Shown here in pieces: positions 9,562 through 18,574 of a stretch of DNA of 60,136 nt. Each line of letters starts with the position of its first letter. The first letter of the stretch is position 1. The DNA is taken from contig NZ_FOJC01000009.1 in assembly GCF_900109315.1 (NCBI RefSeq), positions 1-60,136 on the forward strand. Reading direction: 5' to 3'. The position numbers and the translations under genes are program-made. The notes under the pieces were generated by a model. It did not search any database. It was not told the DNA's origin and saw nothing but the letters and a program-made list of their open reading frames with translations. This DNA is from [Haemophilus] ducreyi. GTDB lineage: Bacteria; Pseudomonadota; Gammaproteobacteria; Enterobacterales; Pasteurellaceae.

Positions 9562-9586
9562 TCATAGATTAAATATGAAATAAGAG

Positions 9587-9613
9587 CCTCTCATATGTTG
9601 GAGAGGTTTTTTT
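9587..9613 (+). terminator. Intrinsic terminator after glmS
   Basis: The stem CCTCTC / GAGAGG with an 8-nt loop is followed by seven T residues. Confidence 0.88.
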
Positions 9614-9849
9614 ATGATTAGAGAATGTATGCTACATATTAAAAAATTAAATTTGTTAAGTTGCGCATTTTTATTAAATAATAAATACTTAATAAATTAT
9701 TTTGTAAATATCCTATTATTTTAGTTTTAATAATAAATTAAATTATTATAATATAAGCATTATTTTATGATATTTTTAGGCATTAAATGGAATTTTGTAT
9801 TTGATTCCAAATAAGTGTAATTTTATTGTTAATGAATAGAGAAATAATA

Positions 9850-10335
9850 ATGAAAATTAAATATCTCTTGGCTGTTATTTTTGCCTTTTTTTCTGCTAAT
9901 TTAGTAGCAAATAGTTTATATCTTTTTGCGCAATATGATGGGCAGGAGATTTCTGGTAAATCTTATTATCCCAATCAGTCGGCTGCAGCAGATATTTATG
10001 TTAAGGTTTATCAGTTAGGTATGTCAGGTAGTGAAAACGTGCCTATTATCTCAACCAAGTCAGATACAAATGGACATTTTTATATTCCTGTTTCAGGTGA
10101 TGGACCTTTTAAGGTGGTTGTAGAGGGACCTAATGGTTATCGGGCTGAGCGAATGGCGGATAATATTTTGAAGCGGTCGTTAGGACGTTCAGAATTTGAG
10201 TTATTGCGTGAAGATTTTGAAACCTTTAAAAATAAAATCTATTTACGTGATATTATTGGTGGTGTCGGTTATATGCTAGGTTTATTTGGTATTTTAGCGT
10301 TATTAGCGATTCGAAAAGAAAAAAATAGTAAATAA
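9850..10335 (+). CDS. NikL-like periplasmic accessory protein of nickel/cobalt ECF transport (orphan)
   Basis: A 161-residue protein from the chosen start: signal peptide (to about ANS), a beta-rich periplasmic part with the LYLFAQYDGQEISGKSYY opening and a SDTNGHFYIPVSGDGPFKVVVEGPNGYRA carboxypeptidase-regulatory-like segment, then one C-terminal membrane helix (about 130-155) and a basic end. This pattern recalls the NikL/CbiL-type accessory proteins of NikKLMQO transporters in Pasteurellaceae. The His usually found just after the signal peptide seems replaced by Ser/Leu. None of nikK, nikM, nikQ or nikO is in the window. Starts at TTG 9826 and ATG 9832 are possible; ATG 9850 has an AGAGAA site and gives a normal signal peptide. 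Confidence 0.6.
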   Translation: MKIKYLLAVIFAFFSANLVANSLYLFAQYDGQEISGKSYYPNQSAAADIYVKVYQLGMSGSENVPIISTKSDTNGHFYIPVSGDGPFKVVVEGPNGYRAERMADNILKRSLGRSEFELLREDFETFKNKIYLRDIIGGVGYMLGLFGILALLAIRKEKNSK

Positions 10336-10466
10336 ATTGTTTGCTTTACGGTCCATCAGGGAATATGAGTGATTTTTTAAAACAAGTAGCTTTTTAAGTT
10401 AATCAGTATAAAGCGGTTGTATTTTTAGTAAAAGTAAAAATTTTTAATGTAAAAAGAGGCTTTGCG

Positions 10467-10757
10467 ATGAAATCAGATAAACCGATTGAATGTGTTGGCT
10501 GTAATACGTTTGATGTGGGATCGATTATTGATAACAGTGAACGTGATGCTAAATTTGAGAAAGTTTATGCGACACAAGAACAAGCTGAAGCGGTATTGGC
10601 AAAATTAGTGCAAAAGGCGCGCGATACGGAAATAGATCCTTGTGAAATTAGCAGTAATATTCTGCCGGTTGAGGCTGGTTTTTTATTAATGGCTAATTTT
10701 CATTTTAGTTGCCAAGCAGAAGTCGTGATTTTCCAATTAGGAACACGGGCATTTTAA
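10467..10757 (+). CDS. YfcZ/YiiS family protein
   Basis: This 96-residue protein resembles E. coli YfcZ (UPF0381): an N-terminal CxxC-like segment (CVGC), then DVGSIIDNS, a helix rich in Glu/Ala (TQEQAEAVLAKLVQKARD), the E-x-x-P-C-E-I motif and the FHFSCQAEVVIFQLGTR end that is the family signature. Function is unknown. The cysteines suggest metal or redox involvement, which is inference. It stands alone with a Shine-Dalgarno site (AGAGG) before the ATG. Confidence 0.85.
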   Translation: MKSDKPIECVGCNTFDVGSIIDNSERDAKFEKVYATQEQAEAVLAKLVQKARDTEIDPCEISSNILPVEAGFLLMANFHFSCQAEVVIFQLGTRAF

Positions 10758-11076
10758 CAATGTTTTAAACAAACAGCTTATTAATGCAAATAATTTGCTG
10801 ATTTTTGCTTAATTAGGCGGTTTTTTTGCAAAAAACTAGCGTTGTTACAAGGCACTTATTGCTGGGGTATGGATAATTATGAAAATGTTGTGTATCTATA
10901 CCCTATTTTAATGTATTAGTTTCAAATTAAGCCTTTAGGCTGTCAAATTAAACGAATGTTTTCTTCGTTTTACCTCAATCCGCTACTTTAAACGCGATAG
11001 CGTGTCATTAAATAATTTATTCAATTAGTCGCATTTTTTTCGCTAAATTTTACCGCTTAAAAAGCAAGTAATCAAA
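10758..11076 (+). other. Non-coding stretch between the yfcZ-like gene and emrE region
   Basis: About 320 bp without a convincing gene. A long imperfect hairpin (GGGTATGGATA near 10865 with TATCTATACCC near 10899) is the only clear structure. The rest is AT-rich and has no recognisable promoter pair. Confidence 0.4.
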
Positions 11077-11184
11077 ATGTATGAGCCGATGACTTATTTC
11101 TTTGATATTCGCCAAGGTTATGATGTGCAATATATGATGAAAGAAGACGTGATCGCCGAAGTTAATGTTGCACAGCAAAAATAA
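11077..11184 (+). pseudogene. Short ORF, possible 3' remnant of a lost gene
   Basis: A 35-codon frame starts at ATG 11077 and ends at 11184 with ordinary codon use and a protein-like composition (MTYFFDIRQGYDVQYMMKED). The frame is open upstream only to a stop at 11044, and no Shine-Dalgarno site precedes the ATG. It looks like the tail end of a larger protein whose front part has gone, or a small independent ORF. I do not recognise the family. Confidence 0.35.
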
Positions 11185-11212
11185 ACTCACTAATGAGTAG
11201 ATGGAGAAAATA

Positions 11213-11545
11213 ATGAATCCCTGGCTTTTATTAGCATTTACAATTGTGATTGAAGTGGTGGGCAGTAGTTGTATTAAAGCCAGTGATGGTTTTAGTAAAC
11301 CATTACCTACAGTGGTGGCAATTGGTTCTTTTATCATTGCACTTTATTTATTGTCGATCATTACCAAAATACTACCGCTAGGTATTGTCTATGCGGTGTG
11401 GTCTGGCGTGGGAATTATATTAACCTCGTTAGTTGCCTATTTCGCTTTTGGACAAAAGTTAGATCTGCCGGGAGGAATTGGCATCACTTTAATTCTGCTT
11501 GGTGTGTTAGTGATTAATTTATTTTCACAACATTCCAATCATTAA
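11213..11545 (+). CDS. emrE: Small multidrug resistance efflux protein, EmrE type
   Basis: This 110-residue, four-helix inner membrane protein matches EmrE in length and motifs: MNPWLLLAFTIVIEVVGS with the membrane-embedded Glu14 that binds protons and cationic drugs, KASDGF after helix 1, and the GIVYAVWSGVGIILTSLVAY helix 3 signature with Trp63 and the Gly-rich packing motif. EmrE dimers exchange two protons for a quaternary ammonium or aromatic cation. I prefer ATG 11213 over 11201 because GGAG at 11203 fits it and the length then equals EmrE. No guanidine riboswitch is seen upstream, in keeping with EmrE rather than Gdx function. Confidence 0.92.
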   Translation: MNPWLLLAFTIVIEVVGSSCIKASDGFSKPLPTVVAIGSFIIALYLLSIITKILPLGIVYAVWSGVGIILTSLVAYFAFGQKLDLPGGIGITLILLGVLVINLFSQHSNH

Positions 11546-11559
11546 GTCATTAACATAAA

Positions 11560-11606
11560 TAAGCGGTTAGTTTTGGCAAAAAAGTTGCGAAAACTAACCG
11601 CTTTTG
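11560..11606. terminator. Bidirectional terminator made of inverted uptake signals (emrE / hldD)
   Basis: A 13-bp stem (AGCGGTTAGTTTT with AAAACTAACCGCT) is flanked by A and T runs between the convergent emrE and hldD genes. Both arms carry the AAGCGGT core. Confidence 0.85.
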
Positions 11607-11641
11607 TTGTTGTAATTGAGTGGTTAAAACAGTAAAAACGA

Positions 11642-12583
11642 TTATTCGGTGGTCAATGAATGATTTAACCAGCTCATATAGGCTTTAGTGCCTTCTGCGA
11701 CCGTTTTGAAATTATCTTGATAACCAGCCGCGCGTAATTTAGTTAAGTCCGCTTGAGTAAAGGTTTGATAACGCGATTTTAAATGATCGGGGAACGGAAT
11801 GGTCTCAATATGTCCTTTCCCGTGAAAATCAATCACCGCTTGAGCAACGGTTTGGAATGATTCTGCTTTACCTGTGCCGAGATTATAGATCCCTGAAATA
11901 TTATTTTTCCACGCCCAAATATTGACTTTAGCCACATCTTCAACATACACGAAATCACGTAAAAAATGCTCAGAACCAGCAAATAATTTTGGATTTTCAC
12001 CTTTTAACATTTGGTTATTAAGATGGAAAGCCACGCTAGCCATCGATCCTTTATGTTGTTCACGTGGACCATAAACATTGAAATATTTAAAGCCACAAAT
12101 AGCGGAATTTGCTTCAGGTAAAAGGCGACGAACATATTCATCAAATAGGAATTTGGAATAGCCATAGGCATTTAATGGGCCTTCAAATTTCCGTTCTTCG
12201 ATAAAATTATCAGCGCGACCGCCATAAGTGGCAGCGCTAGAAGCATATAAAAATGGAATTTGGCGATCTACACAAAAATGTAATAACTCTTTGGAATATT
12301 CATAATTATTTTGCATTAAATATTTGCCATTCCATTCGGTTGTTGAGGAACAAGCACCTTGGTGAAAAATTGCGTCAATCTCACCAAAATCATCACCAGC
12401 AATAATCGAAGCAATAAAATCATCTTTATCGCAATAATCCGTGATATCTAAATCCACTAAGTTAATGAATTTTTCACCATTTTTTAGGTTATCTACCACT
12501 AAAATGTCTTTTCTGCCAATATCATTTAACGCATTAATGATGTTGCTGCCGATCATACCAAAACCGCCAGTTACGATAATCAT
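11642..12583 (-). CDS. hldD: ADP-L-glycero-D-manno-heptose 6-epimerase
   Basis: This 313-residue NAD(P)-dependent short-chain dehydrogenase converts ADP-D-glycero-D-manno-heptose to the L-glycero form for the LPS or LOS inner core. Seen: the N-terminal Rossmann motif [38 protein letters not shown], the YGYSKFLFD catalytic Tyr-x-x-x-Lys, [20 protein letters not shown] and [14 protein letters not shown], all hallmarks of HldD. It is a single gene on the minus strand, 129 bp from def. Confidence 0.97.
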   Translation of the reverse strand: MIIVTGGFGMIGSNIINALNDIGRKDILVVDNLKNGEKFINLVDLDITDYCDKDDFIASIIAGDDFGEIDAIFHQGACSSTTEWNGKYLMQNNYEYSKELLHFCVDRQIPFLYASSAATYGGRADNFIEERKFEGPLNAYGYSKFLFDEYVRRLLPEANSAICGFKYFNVYGPREQHKGSMASVAFHLNNQMLKGENPKLFAGSEHFLRDFVYVEDVAKVNIWAWKNNISGIYNLGTGKAESFQTVAQAVIDFHGKGHIETIPFPDHLKSRYQTFTQADLTKLRAAGYQDNFKTVAEGTKAYMSWLNHSLTTE

Positions 12584-12680
12584 AGCTTTTTTCCTCTTTA
12601 AAACATAAAAGTGAAGTTATTATCGTTCGATCGCAAGGAATTTACAAATATTGTTAGGAATTGCGCTTGTTATTAGCGAG

Positions 12681-12703
12681 GCTCTCTCTAGGTAAGAGAG
12701 AGC
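12681..12703 (-). terminator. Hairpin downstream of def
   Basis: A perfect 9-bp stem (GCTCTCTCT / AGAGAGAGC) with a 5-nt loop lies 10 bp beyond the def stop on the minus strand. There is no T-tract after it, so termination is uncertain; it may only stabilise the 3' end. Confidence 0.4.
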
Positions 12704-12712
12704 GGAGAGAAG

Positions 12713-13228
12713 TTATGCTTTGGCTCGATAGAGTTGTTTTTTCAATTTTTGCATTTTGTCTTTTATACGTTGGCGTTTTAAATTAGAGATATGATCAACA
12801 AAGACAATGCCATTTAGATGATCGATTTCGTGCTGAATACAAATAGCAAAGAGATCATCGGCGTGGTAAATCACTTCTTCTCCTTGGCGATTTAGTGCTT
12901 TGACGGTGATCTTTTCTTTACGAGGGACTAAGGCTCGATAGCCTGGGATAGATAAGCAACCTTCTTCAATCCCCGTTTCGCCACACGACTCTAAAATTTC
13001 TGGATTAATTAATACTACTTGATTAGTTTTATCACCTTCTATATCAATGGTAATAACTCGCTTTAATACTCCCACTTGTGAGGCTGCGAGTCCGATACCG
13101 CCTTCTTGATACATTGTATCAAACATATCATCGATGAATTGATTTAATTCATCATCAACTTGTGTAACCGGTTCACATACTTTAGTTAATCGGTCATCTG
13201 GATAAAGTACTACTTGTAAAACTGACAT
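12713..13228 (-). CDS. def: Peptide deformylase
   Basis: This 171-residue metalloenzyme removes the formyl group from nascent protein N-termini. All three family motifs are present: GIGLAASQVG (motif 1), EEGCLSIPGY with the metal-binding Cys (motif 2) and QHEIDHLNGIVF with the HExxH metal ligands (motif 3). Length fits the E. coli enzyme. It is divergent from dprA (188 bp between starts). In many gammaproteobacteria def is next to fmt and dprA; fmt does not follow here. Confidence 0.97.
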   Translation of the reverse strand: MSVLQVVLYPDDRLTKVCEPVTQVDDELNQFIDDMFDTMYQEGGIGLAASQVGVLKRVITIDIEGDKTNQVVLINPEILESCGETGIEEGCLSIPGYRALVPRKEKITVKALNRQGEEVIYHADDLFAICIQHEIDHLNGIVFVDHISNLKRQRIKDKMQKLKKQLYRAKA

Positions 13229-13416
13229 TTTTGTGATCTCAATCGAAAAATAAAAAATTATTCATTGGTTAATTAACTCGTTTTCTTATGATCGAATTAT
13301 TTGTCCTTATTGGGCAATTGCGATATGAATAAAAACGTGTGCTTAACTTACCTTTTTAATCGTTATTTGTCCATTCTTCCTGTTAATAATCAATTATTAA
13401 TTTAGAGAACTTATTA

Positions 13417-14559
13417 ATGAAACAATTGGCATTACTTAAATTATTGCAGATTCCACAACTAGGCCCACAGCGGATTGCACGTTTATTAAATCAAATTGAT
13501 TTTGCTGAATTTTGTCAATATAGCAAAACAGAACTACAGCAAATGGGATGGAATGACAAACAAATTCAATGTTGGTTTCAGCCTGAAATGCGTTGGATTG
13601 ATCGGGCAATAACTTGGGCAGAACAGCCAAATCAACGGCTTGTGACACTGTTTGATAAAGATTATCCCTTTTTATTACAGCAAATTAGCACTGCACCACT
13701 ATTATTATTTGTGCGTGGTTCGGTGGCTAGCTTAACTCTGCTACAAATTGCGATTGTTGGCAGTCGTGATTATTCTCCTTATGGAGAGTATTGGGCCTCT
13801 TATTTTACACGCGAATTAATTGAGCAAGGTTTTGCGGTAACAAGTGGCTTGGCGATTGGCATTGATGGTTTTTGTCATCAACAAGCAGTAAAACAGCAAG
13901 CGGTGACTATTGCTGTATTAGGTAGCGGTTTAGATCAAGTTTATCCCGCACGTCATAAAAAATTAGCAGAACAAATTATTGCGAATGGTGGAGCATTAGT
14001 GTCAGAGTTTTTTCCCGATCAACCCCCGCTAGCGGAACATTTTCCTCGTCGAAATCGTATTATTAGTGGCTTGTCACTTGGTACTTTAGTGGTAGAAGCA
14101 ACGATTAATAGTGGCTCATTAATTACCGCACGCTATGCTTTAGAGCAAGGGCGAGAGGTCTTTGCTTTGCCGAATACTGCACAAAATCCTTATGCAGCAG
14201 GTTGCCATCAATTGATTAAGGAAGGCGCTATTTTAACCGAATCGATAGCGGATATTTTACAAGCGATTCAGCATCAATATCGACCATCAGCTAAGCTAGT
14301 TAATGCAAATAGCGTGAATAATTCCCCTAATATTGCTAATCAGCAATTGACAATACCGTTAACGGATAAAACATTGCCGGATTTGACCGCTTGTCAGCAA
14401 CAGATTATGCAAAATATCAGTTTTACGCCGATTGCAATAGATGATTTAGCTAAAGCAACGGATATAGCGGTCGAAATATTATTAGTTGAGCTACTTGGTT
14501 TAGAATTATTAGGTATGATTAAACAGGTTTGTGGGGGATATGTAGTGACACAGGCATAA
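13417..14559 (+). CDS. dprA: DNA-processing protein DprA
   Basis: This 380-residue protein loads RecA on incoming single-stranded DNA during natural transformation. It has an N-terminal helical region (about 1-80), the Rossmann-like DprA core (about 90-290) with VGSRDYSPYG, TSGLAIGIDGFCHQQA, VLGSGLDQVYP, FPRRNRIISGLS, VVEATINSGSLITARYALEQGREVFALPN, and a C-terminal winged-helix domain (about 325-380). Full length and apparently intact, in contrast to comM further right. The uptake-signal-rich genome fits a competent species. Confidence 0.96.
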   Translation: MKQLALLKLLQIPQLGPQRIARLLNQIDFAEFCQYSKTELQQMGWNDKQIQCWFQPEMRWIDRAITWAEQPNQRLVTLFDKDYPFLLQQISTAPLLLFVRGSVASLTLLQIAIVGSRDYSPYGEYWASYFTRELIEQGFAVTSGLAIGIDGFCHQQAVKQQAVTIAVLGSGLDQVYPARHKKLAEQIIANGGALVSEFFPDQPPLAEHFPRRNRIISGLSLGTLVVEATINSGSLITARYALEQGREVFALPNTAQNPYAAGCHQLIKEGAILTESIADILQAIQHQYRPSAKLVNANSVNNSPNIANQQLTIPLTDKTLPDLTACQQQIMQNISFTPIAIDDLAKATDIAVEILLVELLGLELLGMIKQVCGGYVVTQA

Positions 14560-14616
14560 CAATCGCTAGAGAGTTAGGTAAATTTAGGGCGAAATAGCAC
14601 AGCAAAAAGGCATAAA

Positions 14617-14653
14617 AAATAATGCTTGCCGTTAAAGACGACAAGCATTATTT
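14617..14653. terminator. Bidirectional terminator between dprA and the OPT transporter
   Basis: A 12-bp perfect stem (AAATAATGCTTG with CAAGCATTATTT) with a 13-nt loop, A-rich on the left and T-rich on the right, lies between the convergent genes. Confidence 0.82.
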
Positions 14654-14668
14654 AAGGATAAAGAAAGC

Positions 14669-16679
14669 TTATTTCTTCGCTTGTAGCACACGATAGCTAA
14701 AAAGAGCACAACAGCTAATAAATAAAGTTAAACCGAAAATCTCTGCCATCGCGCCCCAATTTTCAATATGTAACGCTAATGGTGTATCAGAACCGCCCGA
14801 GGTGACAGAACCCGCAATAATAAATGCGAGTAGAACACCAACTAAGCTTTCACCGACAATCAAACCTGCGGCAAATAATGTGCCATAACGCTCTGCTTTT
14901 TTATTCAGTAATTTCACATCTTTGCCTGTTTGTTGTGCATAACGTTTAAGATGGCGACTAATAAGCCAAGAAAGTAGTGCGCCGATAATCAGCGGTGCAG
15001 TCACGACAGGGGGCAAATAAATGCCAATTCCTACCGCTAATGTAGGTAAGCTAAAACGGCCGAGACTCGTTTTTTTGACTACAGTATCAATTATGATTAA
15101 ACCAATACCAAAAGCAATACCAATAAAAATATAAGTCCATTCTAAACTATTTGAGAAAATACCGTTGGCAATCGTCATCATAATCGTCGCTTGCGGTGCG
15201 GAAAGTGCTTGGCTTGCATTCATTTCAGCCCGTGGCATTGCACCGGCAAAACCATAAGCGTGGTAGAGAATTTCTAGCACTGGTGTGATGACTAACGCGC
15301 CTACGACACAACCAATAATTAAGGCAAACTGTTGTCTCCACGGCGTGGCTTTAACTAAATAGCCCGTTTTTAAATCTTGTAAGTTATCGTTAGAAATTGT
15401 GGAAATACAAAAGACAATGGCTGCGGTAAAGATCGTTAATGCGGTTAAAAAACGTTGGCCATCTTCTGTTTCCATAAGCCCGGATAGATTACCGACTACC
15501 ATCAAAATCAATGAAATTAATACAATTGAGATAATCCCAATGCCAGAAATGGGACTTGATGATGATCCAACTAAACCCGCCATATAACCCGAAGCTGCCG
15601 CCACTAAAAAACCGACGACAATCGCCAAAAGTGTGCAAATAACAACTAGGAAAAAGGAAAATTCTAGCGATAATCCGACCGGTTGTAAGAAACTGACTAA
15701 CGCCACTACAATTAATACAACACTCGCTAGAATGGTGTAGACTATGGTTTTAGGCGATAGATCTTGCATTGTTCTTTCAATACTTTGTGAACTAGCATCT
15801 TTTAATGCTCGAAAGGCGTGTGACATTCCTTGCACCATTGGCTTGAATAATACTAATAACGTCCAAATGACAGCAATACCAATCGTACCCACCCCAATAA
15901 AGCGAACTTTACTTTTCCATATATTCATTGCAAAAGTAATCATGTCTGTATCTGCTGGCATCATTGTTGTGGCAGTAAAATAAGGAACAGCAATACCCCA
16001 AGTAAATAGGGCACCCACTAATATTGCAATACCGCCCACGATACCCACTAAATAGCCTGCGCCTAATAATGCAAATGAAATGTCCATCGGTAATTGAAAT
16101 ATTGCATTACCACCTTTAAACCAAAAACTAGTACTATCAGCAACAACTCGTAAACCATTCGTTAAAAAACTCACAATTGCGGCTAAAACACCGCCAGAAA
16201 TAATTTCTTTTACACCGCTATCTTTGCTATTAGTTTCTTCACCCGCTTTTAAAATTTCTGCGGCGGCTACGCCCTCAGGGTAAGGCAAAGTGCTTTTCAC
16301 TACCATCACATTACGTAATGGCACAGTAAAAATAACCCCCTAAAATCCCCCCTGAAATACAGATCAATAATGTTTGCCAAAAAGGAAAGGATTGCCAATA
16401 TCCCATCATTAATAATGCAGGTAATACAAATATAACAGAAGAAAGCGTGCCTGCGGCGGAAGCTTGTGTTTGAACCATATTGTTTTCAAGGATATTGGCA
16501 CCTTTAAACATTTTTAGCACCGCCATAGAAATGACCGCAGCAGGAATAGATGAAGCAAAAGTTATCCCTACTTTTAAGCCTAAATATACATTTGATGCAG
16601 TAAATACGACAGTGATTAACGCCCCTAATATCATTCCCCTTAGCGTTAGTTCCCTTAGCTCAATAGGTTGATTATTCAT
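14669..16679 (-). pseudogene. OPT-family oligopeptide transporter, frameshifted
   Basis: Two minus-strand frames together make one OPT-superfamily permease: residues 1 to about 116 from 16679 (NNQPIELRELTLRGMILGAL, then VYLGLKVGITFASSIPAAV) and the remaining roughly 550 from the next frame (PLRNVMVVKSTLPYPEGVAAAEILKAG, many membrane helices, SGIGIISI). Such proteins import oligopeptides or metal chelates. The break lies in a run of five G on the coding strand (C at 16336-16340). With four G the frame would read straight from ISGGILG into VIFTVPLR. Everything else seems conserved, so this is a recent lesion, a slippage-prone tract or a sequencing error. It has no neighbour in its operon. Confidence 0.85.
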
Positions 16680-16890
16680 ATATCCTCCAAAAAATTATAG
16701 GTAAAGTTATTATTTAAATTTGTTATTGAATTTATTTCGGCATATTTTTACCTAACCGCTATAAAAAATGTGTTGTTTTTTTATGTAAAAAGGACCACTT
16801 ATTTAATCTAAATACATAGATCCTGTTTATTGTTTTATACTAAATATGTGTTGAAAACAATAAATTTTTCTAAATAAAGAATAAAAGATC

Positions 16891-16919
16891 GTGGCAACCA
16901 AGCCTAAAAAGGTTATAAT
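16891..16919 (+). promoter_or_regulatory. Candidate sigma-70 promoter of secE-nusG
   Basis: GTGGCA (4 of 6 to consensus) lies 17 bp before a perfect TATAAT at 16914, 54 bp upstream of the secE start. Confidence 0.6.
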
Positions 16920-16972
16920 CTCATGATTATTAAAAAATAATAGTTATCTTTTTTACAAAATTTAGGTTTTAT

Positions 16973-17389
16973 ATGGCTACTGATATTAAAAAGAAAAACG
17001 CTGAGCAGATCGACGAAGAAAAGGGGATTAAAAGTAAAGCAGTAAATGGCTCATTATGGTCAATTGCTATTTTACTACTCACTGTGGCTGCGGTTGGTAA
17101 TGCATATTTTGCATCACATTTTAGCTTGATCGTACGGGTATTATTACTTGTCGTATTAATCGGTGGTGCTGTTGGTTTTGCTGCCATTACTAATCAAGGC
17201 AAAAAAGCAATTGCATTTGCTAAAGAATCTCGCACAGAACTTAGAAAGATCATTTGGCCTACTCGCCCTGAGGCGACACAAACAACATTAATTGTGGTTG
17301 CGGTGTGTGTTGTCGTCTCATTGATATTATGGGGTATCGACTCTATTATCGTTACATTGGTTACATTTTTAACAAATTTAAGGTTCTAA
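16973..17389 (+). CDS. secE: Preprotein translocase subunit SecE
   Basis: This 138-residue, three-helix inner membrane protein is part of the SecYEG channel. Two hydrophobic segments (about 25-45 and 48-68) precede the conserved amphipathic region [24 protein letters not shown] and the last membrane helix (about 105-130), which clamp SecY. The first two helices are the enterobacterial-type extension. Its stop is 1 bp before the nusG start, the classic secE-nusG operon. Confidence 0.97.
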   Translation: MATDIKKKNAEQIDEEKGIKSKAVNGSLWSIAILLLTVAAVGNAYFASHFSLIVRVLLLVVLIGGAVGFAAITNQGKKAIAFAKESRTELRKIIWPTRPEATQTTLIVVAVCVVVSLILWGIDSIIVTLVTFLTNLRF

Positions 17390-17390
17390 G

Positions 17391-17954
17391 ATGAGCGAAG
17401 TAGAAAAGACAGAAACATCAAAAATGCGTTGGTACGTATTACAAGCATTTTCAGGTTTTGAAAACCGTGTTGCAGTAACATTACGTGAATATATTAAATT
17501 ACATCAAATGGAAGACCAATTTGGTGAAGTATTAGTGCCGACTGAAGAAGTGGTAGAAAATATTGGTGGTAAAAGCCGTCGTACTGAACGTAAATTTTTC
17601 CCAGGCTACGTATTAGTACAAATGGAAATGAATGATGATACTTGGCATTTAGTTAAAAGTGTGCCACGTGTAATGGGCTTCATTGGTGGTACGGCTGATA
17701 AACCAGCTGCTATTTCTAAACGCGAAGCAGATCGCATTTTAAACCGAGTACAAGAAACTGCGGATAAACCTCGCCATCGTAATGAATATCATCCAGGCGA
17801 AAATGTACGCGTGACGGAAGGACCATTTGCTGACTTCACTGGTACAGTAGAAGAAGTTGATTATGAGAAAGGTCGCTTAAAAGTATCAGTCTCAATTTTT
17901 GGTCGAGCAACACCTGTTGAACTTGAGTTTGGTCAAGTTGAAAAGCAATTTTAG
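17391..17954 (+). CDS. nusG: Transcription termination/antitermination protein NusG
   Basis: This 187-residue protein binds RNA polymerase and couples it to Rho or ribosomal protein S10. The NGN domain (about 10-120) shows [35 protein letters not shown] and [10 protein letters not shown]; the C-terminal KOW domain (about 135-187) shows [27 protein letters not shown]. Full length. Confidence 0.98.
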   Translation: MSEVEKTETSKMRWYVLQAFSGFENRVAVTLREYIKLHQMEDQFGEVLVPTEEVVENIGGKSRRTERKFFPGYVLVQMEMNDDTWHLVKSVPRVMGFIGGTADKPAAISKREADRILNRVQETADKPRHRNEYHPGENVRVTEGPFADFTGTVEEVDYEKGRLKVSVSIFGRATPVELEFGQVEKQF

Positions 17955-18022
17955 TCGTGCTTGCTAAATAAACAAAATAGTGATAATTAGTTAATTTAAT
18001 TGCTTAATTCTAGATTTTTTGC

Positions 18023-18051
18023 TTGAAAAATGATCGCAATATATTTAGAAT
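18023..18051 (+). promoter_or_regulatory. Sigma-70 promoter upstream of rplK
   Basis: TTGAAA, a 17-bp spacer and TAGAAT (18046) form a good promoter in the nusG-rplK gap. Predicted transcription start is near 18058. Confidence 0.7.
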
Positions 18052-18060
18052 GCACAGCCT

Positions 18061-18086
18061 CGAGTTAGCTTGCTAACTCGTTTTTT
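18061..18086 (+). terminator. Terminator-like hairpin between nusG and rplK
   Basis: A perfect 8-bp stem (CGAGTTAG / CTAACTCG), a 4-nt loop and six T residues lie almost at the predicted start point of the rplK promoter. It would end secE-nusG transcripts. Confidence 0.8.
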
Positions 18087-18089
18087 ATG

Positions 18090-18132
18090 TAACAGGGGAG
18101 CCGATAACGGCGTTATTACCCATTTAGAAGGA
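18090..18132 (+). promoter_or_regulatory. Possible L1 autoregulatory site in the rplK leader
   Basis: A small GC-rich structure (GGGGAG, the hairpin GCCG-ATAA-CGGC, and TTACCC) lies just ahead of the rplK ribosome site. Ribosomal protein L1 represses rplK-rplA in enterobacteria by binding a leader motif that mimics its 23S rRNA target. Position and shape fit, but I did not match the sequence precisely. Confidence 0.4.
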
Positions 18133-18141
18133 AACTTAAAC

Positions 18142-18570
18142 ATGGCAAAAAAAGTCCAAGCATACGTTAAGTTGCAAGTTGCAGCGGGTATGGCTAATCC
18201 ATCACCACCAGTTGGTCCAGCATTAGGTCAACAAGGTGTTAATATCATGGAATTCTGTAAAGCATTCAATGCACGCACTGAGAGTTTAGAAAAAGGGTTA
18301 CCTATTCCTGTTGTTATCACTGTTTATGCAGACCGTTCATTTACTTTCGTTACTAAAACTCCACCAGCAGCGGTGTTACTTAAAAAAGCAGTAGGTATCA
18401 AGTCTGGTTCAGGTAAACCAAACAAAGATAAAGTAGGTACGGTAACGCAAGAGCAATTACGTCAAATCGCAGAAACTAAAGCAGCGGATATGACGGGTGC
18501 AACTATCGAAACTAAAATGAAATCAATTGCTGGTACAGCTCGCTCAATGGGCTTGATCGTAGAGGAATAA
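18142..18570 (+). CDS. rplK: 50S ribosomal protein L11 (uL11)
   Basis: This 142-residue protein of the GTPase-associated centre binds 23S rRNA with L10-L12 and is needed for stringent response by RelA. Family features: [36 protein letters not shown] at the front and the C-terminal RNA-binding [12 protein letters not shown]. An upstream in-frame start at 18070 is ignored because AGAAGGAAAC directly precedes ATG 18142 and gives the family length. It lies 4 bp before rplA. Confidence 0.98.
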   Translation: MAKKVQAYVKLQVAAGMANPSPPVGPALGQQGVNIMEFCKAFNARTESLEKGLPIPVVITVYADRSFTFVTKTPPAAVLLKKAVGIKSGSGKPNKDKVGTVTQEQLRQIAETKAADMTGATIETKMKSIAGTARSMGLIVEE

Positions 18571-18574
18571 TACA

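Noticed and set aside
10758-11212. Guanidine (ykkC-type) riboswitch before the SMR gene
   Set aside because: No paired ACGR loops or ykkC core are seen, and the transporter is EmrE-like rather than Gdx-like.
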